Shown here: positions 51,897 through 60,249 of the stretch, one piece after another
Position numbering within the stretch: position 1 is the stretch's first letter
How the letters are laid out: every line of letters starts with the position of its first letter
Assembly: GCA_017547085.1 (NCBI GenBank)
Contig: JAFYQM010000066.1
Location: forward strand, 1-64,000
Direction: 5' to 3'
DNA length: 64,000 nucleotides
Origin: Oscillibacter sp.
GTDB lineage: Bacteria; Bacillota; Clostridia; Oscillospirales; Oscillospiraceae
Translations under genes and position numbers: made by a program
Notes under the pieces: generated by a model
The model's input: the letters and a program-made list of their open reading frames with translations, nothing else
What the model was told of the DNA's origin: nothing
Database searches by the model: none

Positions 51897-52844
51897 TTAC
51901 AGGTCAAACGGATCACATTTTTCCGCTACCCGAAGCTTTGCGCTGCGGGCGCGGGGATTTTCTTCCAATTCCGCTTCACCGGAGACGATGGGTTTCCGGG
52001 TCAGCACTTTGACTTTCGGTTTCTTGCCGCACACACAAACGGGAAATGCCGGCGGGCAGGTGCACCCCCGGGACAGGTCCTGCATGGCGCGCTTCACAAT
52101 ACGGTCTTCCAGCGAGTGGAATGTGATGACCGCCAGCCGTCCGCCGGGATTCAGGTGTTCCACCGCCGCGCTCAGCATGGGCGGCAGGGCGTCCAGTTCG
52201 CCGTTGACGGCGATGCGAATCGCCTGGAAACTGCGTTTGGCCGGATGCTGCTTTTCCCGCAGCGCAGCCGGCGGCATAGCGCTCTTGATGATATCCACCA
52301 GTTCCAGCGTCGTTTCGATGGGAGCGATCTCCCGCCTCCGGACAATGGCCTTGGCAATGGCGGGGGCATAACGCTCCTCACCGTATTCAAACAGGATGCG
52401 GCGAAGTTCCTCATAGCTCCACGCATTGACCACCTCGCGCGCCGTCAGCGGTGCGGTCAGGTCCATCCGCATGTCCAGCGGAGCATCCTGCATATAGGAA
52501 AAGCCTCTGGATGCATCGTCCAGCTGGGGGGAAGACACGCCCAGATCGAACAGCATCCCATCGGCGCCGGCGATGCCTGCCTCCTGCAGCGCATCGCCCA
52601 GCTCCGAAAAATTCCCATGGATCAGCGTCACCCGATCCATCCACGGAGCCAGACGCTCCTTTGCCGCGTCAATGGCTGCCATGTCGCGGTCGATACACAA
52701 CAGCCGGCCGGTGGTAAGCCTTTGGGCGATCTCTCTTGAGTGCCCTGCGCGACCCAGTGTACCGTCTACATATACCCCATCGGGGCGGATCTTCAGCGCG
52801 TCAATACATTCGTCCAGTAATACCGATTTATGCGTAAATTCCAT
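51897..52844 (-). CDS. rsmH: 16S rRNA (cytosine1402-N4)-methyltransferase
   Basis: A 315-residue AdoMet methyltransferase modifying C1402 of 16S r[20 protein letters not shown] at the start, AdoMet loop DGTLGRAGHS, FDLGVSSPQLDDASRGFSY, MRMD and ITFHSLEDRIVK are all present. ATG 52844 has GGGTG 6 nt upstream; a GTG at 52853 overlapping the mraZ stop is an alternative. Tightly coupled to mraZ. Confidence 0.95.
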   Translation of the reverse strand: MEFTHKSVLLDECIDALKIRPDGVYVDGTLGRAGHSREIAQRLTTGRLLCIDRDMAAIDAAKERLAPWMDRVTLIHGNFSELGDALQEAGIAGADGMLFDLGVSSPQLDDASRGFSYMQDAPLDMRMDLTAPLTAREVVNAWSYEELRRILFEYGEERYAPAIAKAIVRRREIAPIETTLELVDIIKSAMPPAALREKQHPAKRSFQAIRIAVNGELDALPPMLSAAVEHLNPGGRLAVITFHSLEDRIVKRAMQDLSRGCTCPPAFPVCVCGKKPKVKVLTRKPIVSGEAELEENPRARSAKLRVAEKCDPFDL

Positions 52845-52849
52845 AGCGT

Positions 52850-53293
52850 TCACCCACGGTTGCGACGGGCACGGGCCAGAGCATCCATGGCCGCAGCCAT
52901 GTCGTCATCCTCCAGCATACGGCGCTCGCGTTCTGCCCAAGTCTCCTCGTCCCAGATCTCGGCGAAAGAATTCAGTCCCACAATGGTGGCTGTCTTCTTC
53001 AGACCGGCATGGGTCCGAAGGCTGGCAGGGATCAGAACACGCCCCTGACCATCCGGCTCACATTGCACCGCATTAGCATACAGCAGCGTCAGCGCACGCA
53101 TTTCCGTATAGCTGAGGTCGTCCATTTCCTCGGACATCTGCTCCCACTTAGCCTGCGGGTAAATGGTCAGGCAGTGTTCGGCACCGATGGTAATATAAAA
53201 GGTATCGCCCAACGCCTCACGCATATTGGAGGGGATCACCAGGCGGCCCTTGGAGTCAATGCTGTTATTGGATTTTCCCATTAACCGAGCCAT
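52850..53293 (-). CDS. mraZ: Transcriptional regulator MraZ
   Basis: A 147-residue AbrB-like double-SpoVT fold protein that binds tandem TGGG repeats in its own promoter. Conserved [16 protein letters not shown] and the second copy [18 protein letters not shown] are visible. First gene of the division/cell-wall cluster. Start at 53293 (GGGGGC upstream); a second ATG four codons in is possible. Confidence 0.95.
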   Translation of the reverse strand: MARLMGKSNNSIDSKGRLVIPSNMREALGDTFYITIGAEHCLTIYPQAKWEQMSEEMDDLSYTEMRALTLLYANAVQCEPDGQGRVLIPASLRTHAGLKKTATIVGLNSFAEIWDEETWAERERRMLEDDDMAAAMDALARARRNRG

Positions 53294-53353
53294 CGCGGGC
53301 GCCCCCTTTCCCCTCTTTTTGGGAAAAAGCAGGTCTTTTGTGACACTTAGTCA

Positions 53354-53417
53354 CCCAATTTACCCACAATTCCCCACCGTGTAACTTGAGTATAAGCAAT
53401 TTCTAATGAAAATGCAA
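53354..53417 (-). promoter_or_regulatory. mraZ promoter with three MraZ boxes
   Basis: On the minus strand TTGCAT (53412-53417), 17 bp, TATACT (53389-53394). Three TGGG motifs follow (complements of 53373-53376, 53363-53366, 53354-53357), spaced 10 and 9 bp, which is the MraZ-binding arrangement. Confidence 0.8.
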
Positions 53418-53513
53418 GGATTTTTTTGCGACAAGAACAAGGTAAAACCATCTGTTTTTTCCTGTTTTTGGCCAAATTTGTAATTTCCAAACAGTGATTC
53501 GTCTGGTTTACGT

Positions 53514-53553
53514 AAAAATAAAAAAAGAAGAGACACAAGATATTGTGTCTCTT
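53514..53553 (-). terminator. Intrinsic terminator (second of two) after the coiled-coil gene
   Basis: On the minus strand AAGAGACACAA with its complement around 4 nt, then a T-rich run. It insulates mraZ from upstream transcription. Confidence 0.8.
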
Positions 53554-53577
53554 CCAGAGCAGTTCCAATATAACCAC

Positions 53578-53615
53578 AAAATCTGGGTCGCGCACCTATG
53601 CACGGCCCAGATTTT
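53578..53615 (-). terminator. Intrinsic terminator (first of two) after the coiled-coil gene
   Basis: AAAATCTGGG with its complement around about 18 nt. The T-run is stronger on the plus strand, but the gene it follows is on the minus strand. Apart from these hairpins and the mraZ promoter, 53294-53661 holds no gene. Confidence 0.55.
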
Positions 53616-53661
53616 TCGTCATTTTTTACAAAATTTCAGGCATTATTGTCAAGTTCCGCCA

Positions 53662-54183
53662 TTAGGCTTCTACGCCGGCGTCAGCGTCCTTGCCGTCCAG
53701 TTTATCACGCTGTTCCTGCATCTTGGCGGCAGAGGCACTGCGGAATCGGACGCGGGATTGCTTCACCTCGTCCAGCGCGGCCTGCACGGACTCCTCCGTG
53801 CGGGACATCACGTCCTCGGCATACTCGTTTGCCACCTGATACAGCTGGCGGGAACGCTCCTCAGCGCGGGCAATGATCTGGCGGGCCTTCTCCTTGGCCA
53901 CATAGAGCACTTCGCTCTCAGAGACCTTGGTCTTGGCCTCCAGCTCGGCCTGACGCAGCATCCGCTCTGCCTCGCGCTTGGTGTCATCCACAAACTTCTC
54001 ACGGGCTGCCAGCAGTTCCTGTGCCCGCTTTAGCTCCACAGGCAGCTGGGCACGCAGTTCCTCCAGCAGGTCCAGCATCTCGTCCCGGTCCACAATGCTC
54101 ATATTGGGCTTCAGGGCGGGAGCCTTTGCATCCTCGATACGCTCATACATCATATCGATCAAACGGTTGATATCATTCGCCAT
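53662..54183 (-). CDS. Coiled-coil protein of unknown function
   Basis: A 173-residue, highly charged protein. Short N-terminal segment (MANDINRLIDMMYERIED), then DRDEMLDLLEELRAQLP and a long heptad-rich helix from about residue 45 to 150 (AQELLAAREKFVDDTKREAE onwards), similar in style to ATP-synthase b/E-type stalk or DivIVA-like proteins. It follows coaD by 3 nt in an rsmD-coaD operon, an association seen in Clostridia. No catalytic motif; function not assignable. Confidence 0.75.
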   Translation of the reverse strand: MANDINRLIDMMYERIEDAKAPALKPNMSIVDRDEMLDLLEELRAQLPVELKRAQELLAAREKFVDDTKREAERMLRQAELEAKTKVSESEVLYVAKEKARQIIARAEERSRQLYQVANEYAEDVMSRTEESVQAALDEVKQSRVRFRSASAAKMQEQRDKLDGKDADAGVEA

Positions 54184-54186
54184 GGA

Positions 54187-54675
54187 TCATTCTCCTTTAT
54201 GTTCAGTCATATCCCGCACCAGAGGGATAATGGATGTAGGCAAATACTTTTCCAGCGGCTGATGATAACGGATCATCTCCCGCGCCATGGAGGAACTGAA
54301 GTGCTGGTATTCCGCGCTGGCAGGCAGGATCATGGTCTCCAGCTGCGGATAGATGCCGCGGTTGATCAGGGCCAACTGGTACTCGGCATCGAAGTCCGTG
54401 CCGTTGCGGATGCCCCGCACGATCACAGCCTCCCGTGCTGCGGCATAATCCGCCAGCAGGCCGCCGTACAGTTCGGCTTCCACATTGGGCAGATGCTCCA
54501 CGGCTTTACGAACCAGCAAAAGCTTCTGTTCCGGTGTGAACATCTGGTTTTTCTTCTCCGCGTTGGGGCTGACGCACACATACACCTTTTCAAAGCAGGC
54601 AGCGGCGCGGCTGATAATGTCCAGATGCCCCAACGTGATCGGGTCAAAGCTGCCGGAGCAGACGGCTGTTCTCAT
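54187..54675 (-). CDS. coaD: Phosphopantetheine adenylyltransferase
   Basis: Fourth step of coenzyme A synthesis: 4'-phosphopantetheine plus ATP to dephospho-CoA. 162 residues, with nucleotidyltransferase motif GSFDPITLGHLDII, RGIRNGTDFDAEYQLALIN and the SSS/VREM-like SSSMAREMI. Complete and of normal length; starts 3 nt after rsmD. Confidence 0.96.
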   Translation of the reverse strand: MRTAVCSGSFDPITLGHLDIISRAAACFEKVYVCVSPNAEKKNQMFTPEQKLLLVRKAVEHLPNVEAELYGGLLADYAAAREAVIVRGIRNGTDFDAEYQLALINRGIYPQLETMILPASAEYQHFSSSMAREMIRYHQPLEKYLPTSIIPLVRDMTEHKGE

Positions 54676-54678
54676 GGG

Positions 54679-55242
54679 TTATTCCTCGCTCTCTGTGTTT
54701 GCGTCACGGCGGTACAGCGTCATGGCGATCTTCCCGTACCGGTAGGTACGGTGGAGCCGATAGGGCGGTGCCAGCGCAGGCAGAGCTTTCCCTGCAGGAT
54801 GCTCTGCTACAATTATACCATGCGGCGCTAAAATGTCAATTTCCGCAATGTGCAGAATCGCCGGTTCCAACAGTCCTGCCTCATAAGGCGGGTCCAGAAA
54901 CACCAGATCAAACTGCTCCCGCAGCTGCTTCAGAAACTCCATGGAGTCACCGGATACCACGCGGGCGCGGTCGGTCAGTTCCGTAACCTTCAAATTCTCG
55001 CGAATCAACTTTACCGCGTCAGAGCGCCGGTCTACAAACACCGCCGACTTTGCACCGCGGCTGAGGCATTCGATGCCCAGCTGGCCGGTTCCTGCAAAGA
55101 GGTCCAGCACCCGGCGGCCCTCGATGTCAAACTGCAGAACATTGAACATGCCCTCTTTGACCCGGTCGGTGGTGGGACGGGTCTCCATTCCCTCCAACTC
55201 CTTCAGTCGACGGCCACGGGCCGTACCTGTAATCACGCGCAT
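54679..55242 (-). CDS. rsmD: 16S rRNA (guanine966-N2)-methyltransferase
   Basis: A 187-residue AdoMet methyltransferase. N-terminal MRVITGTARGRRL, RPTTDRVKEGMFN, AdoMet loop VLDLFAGTGQLGIECLSRGA and catalytic FLDPPY are diagnostic. Its first 10 nt overlap the end of the rarD-like gene, implying translational coupling. Confidence 0.96.
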   Translation of the reverse strand: MRVITGTARGRRLKELEGMETRPTTDRVKEGMFNVLQFDIEGRRVLDLFAGTGQLGIECLSRGAKSAVFVDRRSDAVKLIRENLKVTELTDRARVVSGDSMEFLKQLREQFDLVFLDPPYEAGLLEPAILHIAEIDILAPHGIIVAEHPAGKALPALAPPYRLHRTYRYGKIAMTLYRRDANTESEE

Positions 55243-56123
55243 GGCGCATCCTCCTTTTTACGCTCCCGCAAGAAACCGGAGAGCAGATACAGCACCAGTC
55301 CGCTCCAGACAAAGGCGAACAGGATCGCATGGGTGGTGGTAAACTCCTCCTGATACAGCCACACGGAAAGAAGCAGCTGCATCGTGGGATTGATATACAT
55401 GAGAATGCCGGAAAGGCTCATGGGGGTTGTCCGCATACCGGCAGCAAACAGCATCAGCGGCACAGACGTCACTACACCGGCCAGCGGCAGCAGCACCCAC
55501 TGCCACCCCTGCAAAACGCCGCCTGCTCCGGTCCCCCGCCATTCCATCCAGCCGATCAGCAAAAGGAAAAACGGTGCTAAAACCGCCGTTTCCACAAAGG
55601 TGGAGGAAAGCGCATCTGTATAGACCTTTTTCTTCATGGCCCCATATACAGCAAAGGATCCGCCAATCACCAGTGCAATCCATGGGATCTGCCCGTAACG
55701 GATCACCGTGATCACCAAACCGGCAAAGGTCACTGCCACAGCCATCCATTGCAGGCGGGTCAGTTTCTCCCGGAACACCACAGTTCCCAACAAGATGGCT
55801 AAAATGGGATTCATATAATAGGCCAGACTGGAGTCGATCATATGCCCGTTGGAAACCGCCCAGATATAGGTGCCCCAGTTGATGCAGATGACACAGCCCG
55901 CCGCGATCAGACGGAAGCACTCTCTGCGGTCCCGCAGCGCAGCCCGAACTCCGGCAAATCGCCCATGTCCAAGCACGAGCAGCAGAGCGGTGAACACCAT
56001 CGACCATACAATACGGCAGCCCAGTACATACAGAGAATCCACTGCCGACAGCAGCTTCCAAAAAATCGGCAGCAGGCCCCAGAGAATATAGCACCCCACC
56101 ACGCAGAGCGGTCCCTTTTGCAT
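55233..56123 (-). CDS. rarD: EamA/RarD-family membrane transporter
   Basis: A 296-residue drug/metabolite-superfamily permease with ten helices and two EamA repeats. The RarD subgroup pattern CYILWGLLPIFWKLL, GRxxW-type CRIVWSMVFTALLL, NWGTYIWAVSNGHMIDSSLAYYMNPI and YINPTMQLLLSVWLYQE is evident. Substrate unknown (chloramphenicol resistance is only a historic name). ATG 56123 has GGAGG 8 nt upstream; the longer frame lacks an SD. First gene of the rarD-rsmD-coaD-coiled-coil operon. Confidence 0.9.
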   Translation of the reverse strand: MQKGPLCVVGCYILWGLLPIFWKLLSAVDSLYVLGCRIVWSMVFTALLLVLGHGRFAGVRAALRDRRECFRLIAAGCVICINWGTYIWAVSNGHMIDSSLAYYMNPILAILLGTVVFREKLTRLQWMAVAVTFAGLVITVIRYGQIPWIALVIGGSFAVYGAMKKKVYTDALSSTFVETAVLAPFFLLLIGWMEWRGTGAGGVLQGWQWVLLPLAGVVTSVPLMLFAAGMRTTPMSLSGILMYINPTMQLLLSVWLYQEEFTTTHAILFAFVWSGLVLYLLSGFLRERKKEDAPCA

Positions 56124-56267
56124 GTTCTTCGCCTCCTGCGCATTCGCCGCAGCGGCGAAACACGCTGTTTTTTTCTTTCTTTTCTCTATTCTAAGGCAAA
56201 GAATCCGGGATTTCAATAGCATTTCGCCCAGATATCCCGCCCCAAAGGTCTGCATTCTTTTTTATGC

Positions 56268-56296
56268 TTGTACTTTACGGCGGAATCGTATATAAT
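56268..56296 (+). promoter_or_regulatory. Sigma-A promoter of the Asp23-DAK2 operon
   Basis: TTGTAC (56268-56273), 17 bp, TATAAT (56291-56296). Confidence 0.65.
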
Positions 56297-56373
56297 AAAA
56301 CTCTAAAAGTATGCGCATTACTGGGAACCGCTATAGGTCCCTCTGTCAATATCAGGAAAGAAAGGACGTTCTC

Positions 56374-56724
56374 ATGATTCAATTCAAATCTGAACAGGGT
56401 GAGATCTCCGTCAGCAGCGCCGTGTTCTCCAATATCACGGGCATGGCTGCCACCAATTGCTTCGGCGTCAAGGGCATGGCCTACCGCTCCATGACGGACG
56501 GTCTGGTCCACCTGCTGCGCCGCGAGGCAATGAGCAAGGGCGTGAACATCACCTACCACGACGATAACTCCATCTCCATCGAACTCCACATCATTGTGGA
56601 AAACGGCGTCAATCTCCCCGCAGTCTGCCGTTCCATTATGAACGAAGTACGCTATGTGGTGACGAAGAACACCGGCGTGACTGTCAAGGCCGTGGACGTA
56701 TGCGTCGATTCCATGACCCTGTGA
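56374..56724 (+). CDS. Asp23/Gls24-family envelope stress protein
   Basis: A 116-residue protein in the style of YloU: GEISVSSAVFSNITGMAATNCFGVKGMA and ISIELHIIVENGVNLPAVCRSIMNEVRYVV with the GVTVKAVDVCV ending. ATG 56374 with GAAAGGA; the open frame begins earlier but starts near the promoter. Pairs with the DAK2 protein downstream, as yloU-yloV does in Bacillus. Confidence 0.92.
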   Translation: MIQFKSEQGEISVSSAVFSNITGMAATNCFGVKGMAYRSMTDGLVHLLRREAMSKGVNITYHDDNSISIELHIIVENGVNLPAVCRSIMNEVRYVVTKNTGVTVKAVDVCVDSMTL

Positions 56725-56740
56725 GGAGGAGCTGACCGAA

Positions 56741-58423
56741 ATGAATGAACACATTACCGGCGCACTGTTTAAGCAGATGATCCTGCACGGTGCCGCTGAG
56801 ATCACTGCCCAGAAACAGGCCATCAACGACCTGAACGTATTTCCCGTCCCCGACGGCGACACGGGCACCAACATGTCCATGACCATCGCCACCGCTGTGG
56901 CTGAACTGTGCAAGAGCGAACCTGCCACCGTGGAAAAGGCTGCATCCGTTACTGCTTCCGCTCTGCTGCGCGGCGCACGCGGCAACTCCGGCGTCATCCT
57001 GTCCCTGCTGTTCCGCGGCCTGTCCAAAGGCCTCAAAGGGGTGGAAAGCGCTGATGCAGCCACCTTTGCAGCCGCCATGCAGGAGGGCGTTTCCGCCGCC
57101 TACAAGGCTGTGATGAAACCGGCCGAAGGCACTGTGCTGACGGTTTCCCGTCTGGCCGCCAAGCGTGCCGTGGACGTGGCCGCTACGGAATCCGATGTAG
57201 AAAAGGTGCTTGAAGAAGCCATCCGCGAGGGCTATGAAGCTCTGGCACAGACCACGGAGATGAACCCTGTTTTGAAGAAGGCAGGCGTGGTGGATGCCGG
57301 CGGCAAGGGTTATCTTCTGATTCTGGAAGGCATGCTGGCCGAAATGCGGGGTGAACCGATGCCGGAAACCGCTGAAAACGAAGCCCAGGAAACCAGCATC
57401 GATTACGGCGCCATTGCCGCAGAGGAGATCACCTTCACCTTTGACACCGTGTTTATCGTCCGCAAGGCTAACCCCGATGTGGATCTGGAACCCCTGCGCC
57501 AGTATCTGAGCAGCATCGGCGACAGTCTGGTCATCGGTGAGGACGACGAAGCCTTCAAGGTCCATGTCCATACCGACATCCCCGGCGATGCCCTGAACGA
57601 GGGCCAGAAGTACGGCGTTCTGGAGCTGGCCAAGATTGAAAACATGCGCACGCAGGCCGACGACATGGCCGCAGGCCGTAAGACCCAGAGTGTGGATGAT
57701 CTGGACGCTGAAGAAGCTGCCATGCACACCGCTGAAGATGAACATGTTGTAGCGGCTCCTGAAAAGAAGTACGGCTTCCTGGCAGTTTGTGCCGGTGACG
57801 GTCTTGCCGCTGTATTCCGCGATCTGGGTACTGACGGCGTGGTTTCCGGCGGTCAGACCATGAACCCCTCCACCGAGAGCATTCTGGCTGGCGTGGACAA
57901 GATCCCCGCTGAGACCGTGTTCGTGCTGCCCAACAACGGCAACATCATCATGGCCGCCCAGCAGTGTGATGCGCTGACAGAGAAGAATGTCATCGTCATC
58001 CCCACCAAGACCGTTCCTCAGGGCATCACCGCCATGATGAATGTGGATTTTGACGCTGAAGACGCACAGAACATCATCGACGCCATGACGGAAAGCATTG
58101 CTACCGTCACCACCGCACAGATCACCTACGCCGCCCGCAATTCCGATTTTGACGGCTTTGACATCAAGGAAGGCGACTATCTGGCGCTGGAGGAAGGCAA
58201 GCTGTTCGGCACCGACGGTTCTTTGAACGTACTGCTGGAAAAGCTGGCCGCGGATGCAATGGAGCGCGATGCCTCTTTCATCTCCCTCTACTACGGTGAG
58301 GATGTTACTGAGGAAGCCGCTCAGGCCGCTGCAAAGATTTTTGAGGCTTCCTGCCCCGATGCAGAAGTCGTGGTGCTTGGCGGCGGTCAGCCGGTTTACT
58401 ACTATATCATTTCCATGGAATAA
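56741..58423 (+). CDS. DAK2 domain protein, YloV/FakA-like
   Basis: A 560-residue protein. The N-terminal DhaL/DAK2 kinase domain (about 1-205) has NVFPVPDGDTGTNMSMT with the Asp ladder for Mg-ATP and ALLRGARGNSGVILS. The middle and C-terminal DegV-related domains include EDDEAFKVHVHTDIPG and VVSGGQTMNPSTESIL. This layout is that of the fatty acid kinase catalytic subunit FakA, which phosphorylates FakB-bound fatty acids. Starts 16 nt after the Asp23 gene. Confidence 0.92.
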   Translation: MNEHITGALFKQMILHGAAEITAQKQAINDLNVFPVPDGDTGTNMSMTIATAVAELCKSEPATVEKAASVTASALLRGARGNSGVILSLLFRGLSKGLKGVESADAATFAAAMQEGVSAAYKAVMKPAEGTVLTVSRLAAKRAVDVAATESDVEKVLEEAIREGYEALAQTTEMNPVLKKAGVVDAGGKGYLLILEGMLAEMRGEPMPETAENEAQETSIDYGAIAAEEITFTFDTVFIVRKANPDVDLEPLRQYLSSIGDSLVIGEDDEAFKVHVHTDIPGDALNEGQKYGVLELAKIENMRTQADDMAAGRKTQSVDDLDAEEAAMHTAEDEHVVAAPEKKYGFLAVCAGDGLAAVFRDLGTDGVVSGGQTMNPSTESILAGVDKIPAETVFVLPNNGNIIMAAQQCDALTEKNVIVIPTKTVPQGITAMMNVDFDAEDAQNIIDAMTESIATVTTAQITYAARNSDFDGFDIKEGDYLALEEGKLFGTDGSLNVLLEKLAADAMERDASFISLYYGEDVTEEAAQAAAKIFEASCPDAEVVVLGGGQPVYYYIISME

Positions 58424-58437
58424 GCAAAGAAACAGTA

Positions 58438-58470
58438 AGAGGGTCGGGAAATTCCCGACCCTCTGTTTTT
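58438..58470 (+). terminator. Intrinsic terminator of the Asp23-DAK2 operon
   Basis: AGAGGGTCGGGA with its complement followed by GTTTTT. Confidence 0.88.
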
Positions 58471-58486
58471 GCAGATTTTGAAAAGA

Positions 58487-58516
58487 AAAAAGCCTTCGGT
58501 TTTCACCGAAGGCTTT
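58487..58516 (-). terminator. Native terminator of the interrupted tRNA gene
   Basis: On the minus strand AGCCTTCGGT with its complement around gaaa, then a T-rich run. It begins directly after the CCA of the tRNA 3' fragment at 58516-58539. Confidence 0.75.
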
Positions 58517-58539
58517 GGCAGCGGGTGAAGGATTCGAAC
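58516..58539 (-). other. tRNA 3'-end fragment, probable attachment site of an integrated element
   Basis: On the minus strand the bases read TTCGAAT (T-loop), CCTTC (3' T-stem), ACCCGCT (3' acceptor strand), G73 and CCA, exactly the last part of a tRNA gene. The 5' T-stem that should pair with CCTTC (GAAGG) is absent beyond its last G: after 58539 the sequence departs. No acceptor 5' strand (AGCGGGT) or cloverleaf is found upstream. This is the usual junction left when an element integrates at a tRNA 3' end; the whole tRNA would be rebuilt at the far end. The isoacceptor is not identified. Confidence 0.7.
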
Positions 58540-59264
58540 AGCATTTGGCACTGTGTTAAGTAGTCCCCCGTTGTGTCAAAACGCCTTATTTGCAACGGTT
58601 TGCGGGTTTTCCATGTGTTATCCGTTCCCCAGTAAAACCATCTATAATTAAGCCCGTAAGGGAAAAAATAAGGGAAACTTTTTGTTACTGCGCAGGGCGT
58701 ACCAATCCCTTTTTGAAAAATTGATATCAGAACAGCACTCCCTCTAAGAACTAACTGACAGTAGGGAGTTTTTGCATTTTTCCGGTGAGATCATCTAAAA
58801 ACCCATTTTTAGCTATGAGATACAAGCCCAGATATTATCGGTTTTTTGTTAATTCCCGAATGGTGTTCCAACAATTATAAAAGTACTCTGGTCAGCGAGG
58901 ATCTTTTCTTTGGTGGATTTAGCATATTATCTTGGTAGCTTTCCTGCAATGACCTCTCCATCCGATATGCGAACTGACGCTTCATGTCGCCGCTTTTTTG
59001 AACCATATACGTGGTGATCAATGTCTTGCCGTTGTATTCTATATGATGAAGGGAGGATTGCTGTGATGAACTATGGAATAGACTGTAAATTATACAATCA
59101 GCCTCCTATTGTTTGTAGCTTGCATAGTTCTCTCCCCTTCGGATAAATATTTTCTTTGTCGAATTCTTTAGGGTGTATTTCTTCACAGTACACCTCCTTA
59201 AGGATGTAGTTGGCGCTACATTATTAGGTTACAATATTCCAAAGGCATAAAACGAGGTGATTTT
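58540..59264. other. Gene-poor left end of the accessory region
   Basis: No confident gene. A terminator-like hairpin (ACTCCCT with AGGGAGT, 58737-58769, then TTTTT) lies on the plus strand. The minus strand from about 59200 to 58875 reads in protein-like pieces in different frames, for example IEYNGKTLITTYMVQKSGDM and CEEIHPKEFDKENIYPKG, with a strong SD (AAGGAGG, 59193-59199) before the first. This looks like a decayed gene. A 0A-box sequence TTTGTCGAA is at 59155-59163, possibly by chance in this AT-rich stretch. A 26-codon plus-strand frame (59066-59146) has GGGAGG before it but no other support. Confidence 0.45.
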
Positions 59265-59615
59265 GTGGCCAAAAGGAATGTTGAGCTGATGCAGGCAATT
59301 GGTAAACGCATTGCAACCAGACGACTGGAATTGAAAATGACACAAGAGCAAGCTGCGGATTTTATCGGGCTGTCCCGTCCCTTTTACGCCTGCATTGAAC
59401 GTGGTGAAAAAGGTGTCGGCGCAGACAGCCTATTGAAAATCTGCACTGCTTTTCAAATCAGCGCGGATTATCTGCTGACTGGCTCTATGCAACCGGCAGA
59501 GCGGCAATACATGAACAAGCTGGTATCTCAATTGAACGAAGAACAACGCAAGGCGGCACTGACCATTATGGAAAGCCTGTTGCAGGCCTGCGGTTGTGAT
59601 CTCCCAGAAAAATAA
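59265..59615 (+). CDS. XRE-family transcriptional regulator
   Basis: A 116-residue protein with an N-terminal Cro/CI helix-turn-helix: IATRRLELKMTQEQAADFIGLSRPFYACIERG (residues about 16-47), then SLLKICTAFQISADYLLTG. The C-terminal helix tail (NKLVSQLNEEQRKAALTIM) is typical of clostridial mobile-element regulators. GTG start with GAGGTG 6 nt upstream. It precedes the sigma-factor operon by 31 nt and may control it. Confidence 0.88.
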   Translation: MAKRNVELMQAIGKRIATRRLELKMTQEQAADFIGLSRPFYACIERGEKGVGADSLLKICTAFQISADYLLTGSMQPAERQYMNKLVSQLNEEQRKAALTIMESLLQACGCDLPEK

Positions 59616-59646
59616 ACGCTCCTTATGAGCCAGAGTGAGGTGGACT

Positions 59647-60249
59647 ATGCCAACCGAAGCTCCCTACAGGATGATCTCTGACGAAGAATTTGAGCAGATC
59701 TACAAAGAAAATTACGATCGCTTTCTCCGCTACGCAGCCACCATTTTTCGTGCATGCGGCCCATATAACATTTCTGCCGATGGCCGCGCAGAAGAGGCCG
59801 TACAGGAAATGTGTGCTTTCGCATGGGAGCACAGAGACAAGATGTCAGAAGCTGAATTTCCAGTGCGCTGGATGTTCAGAGTCTTATATTACAAAGTACG
59901 GGAGTTGCTGCGTGACGAACAGACTTGGACAAAACGCATGCAGCAGATCTCCGAACAGTTTTGCGAGGAAGATGTCAATGATTTCCGTTTGAAAGTGGAA
60001 CTGGAGGATCTGATCCCGTCTAAAGACTATCTGCTTTTGAAGCATTTGTATTTGGATGGCTATACATACGCTGAAGTCGGAGCAGCCATGTCCCTGAAAA
60101 AATCTGCGCTGGCCATGCGGGTCAAGCGCATCAAAGAACAGATCCTCGCCAAAATAGACGAGGATGAAAAATTTTTTTCGAAAAAATGTGAACAATCACC
60201 TCCGGGCAGACATTATAGAGTAGAGGAGGTTCACGAGGATGGAACGTGA
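59647..60249 (+). CDS. Sigma-70-family (ECF-like) RNA polymerase sigma factor
   Basis: A 200-residue sigma factor. Region 2 spans about residues 16-90 (EQIYKENYDRFLRYAATIF, AEEAVQEMCAFAWEH, MFRVLYYKVRELLRD) and region 4 about 125-165 (LLLKHLYLDGYTYAEVGAAMSLKKSALAMRVKRIK). No region 1.1 or 3, so ECF size. ATG 59647 follows GAGGTGG. The 3' end overlaps the DUF4367 gene by 11 nt. The next gene has one membrane helix and is probably its partner. Confidence 0.85.
   Translation: MPTEAPYRMISDEEFEQIYKENYDRFLRYAATIFRACGPYNISADGRAEEAVQEMCAFAWEHRDKMSEAEFPVRWMFRVLYYKVRELLRDEQTWTKRMQQISEQFCEEDVNDFRLKVELEDLIPSKDYLLLKHLYLDGYTYAEVGAAMSLKKSALAMRVKRIKEQILAKIDEDEKFFSKKCEQSPPGRHYRVEEVHEDGT

Noticed and set aside
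53347..53595. 82-codon minus-strand frame upstream of mraZ
   Set aside because: Runs through two terminators and the mraZ promoter; Phe/Lys-rich translation of AT-rich non-coding DNA.
58516..58590. Complete tRNA gene on the minus strand
   Set aside because: Only the 3' T-loop and acceptor strand are present; no anticodon, D-arm or 5' acceptor strand could be found.
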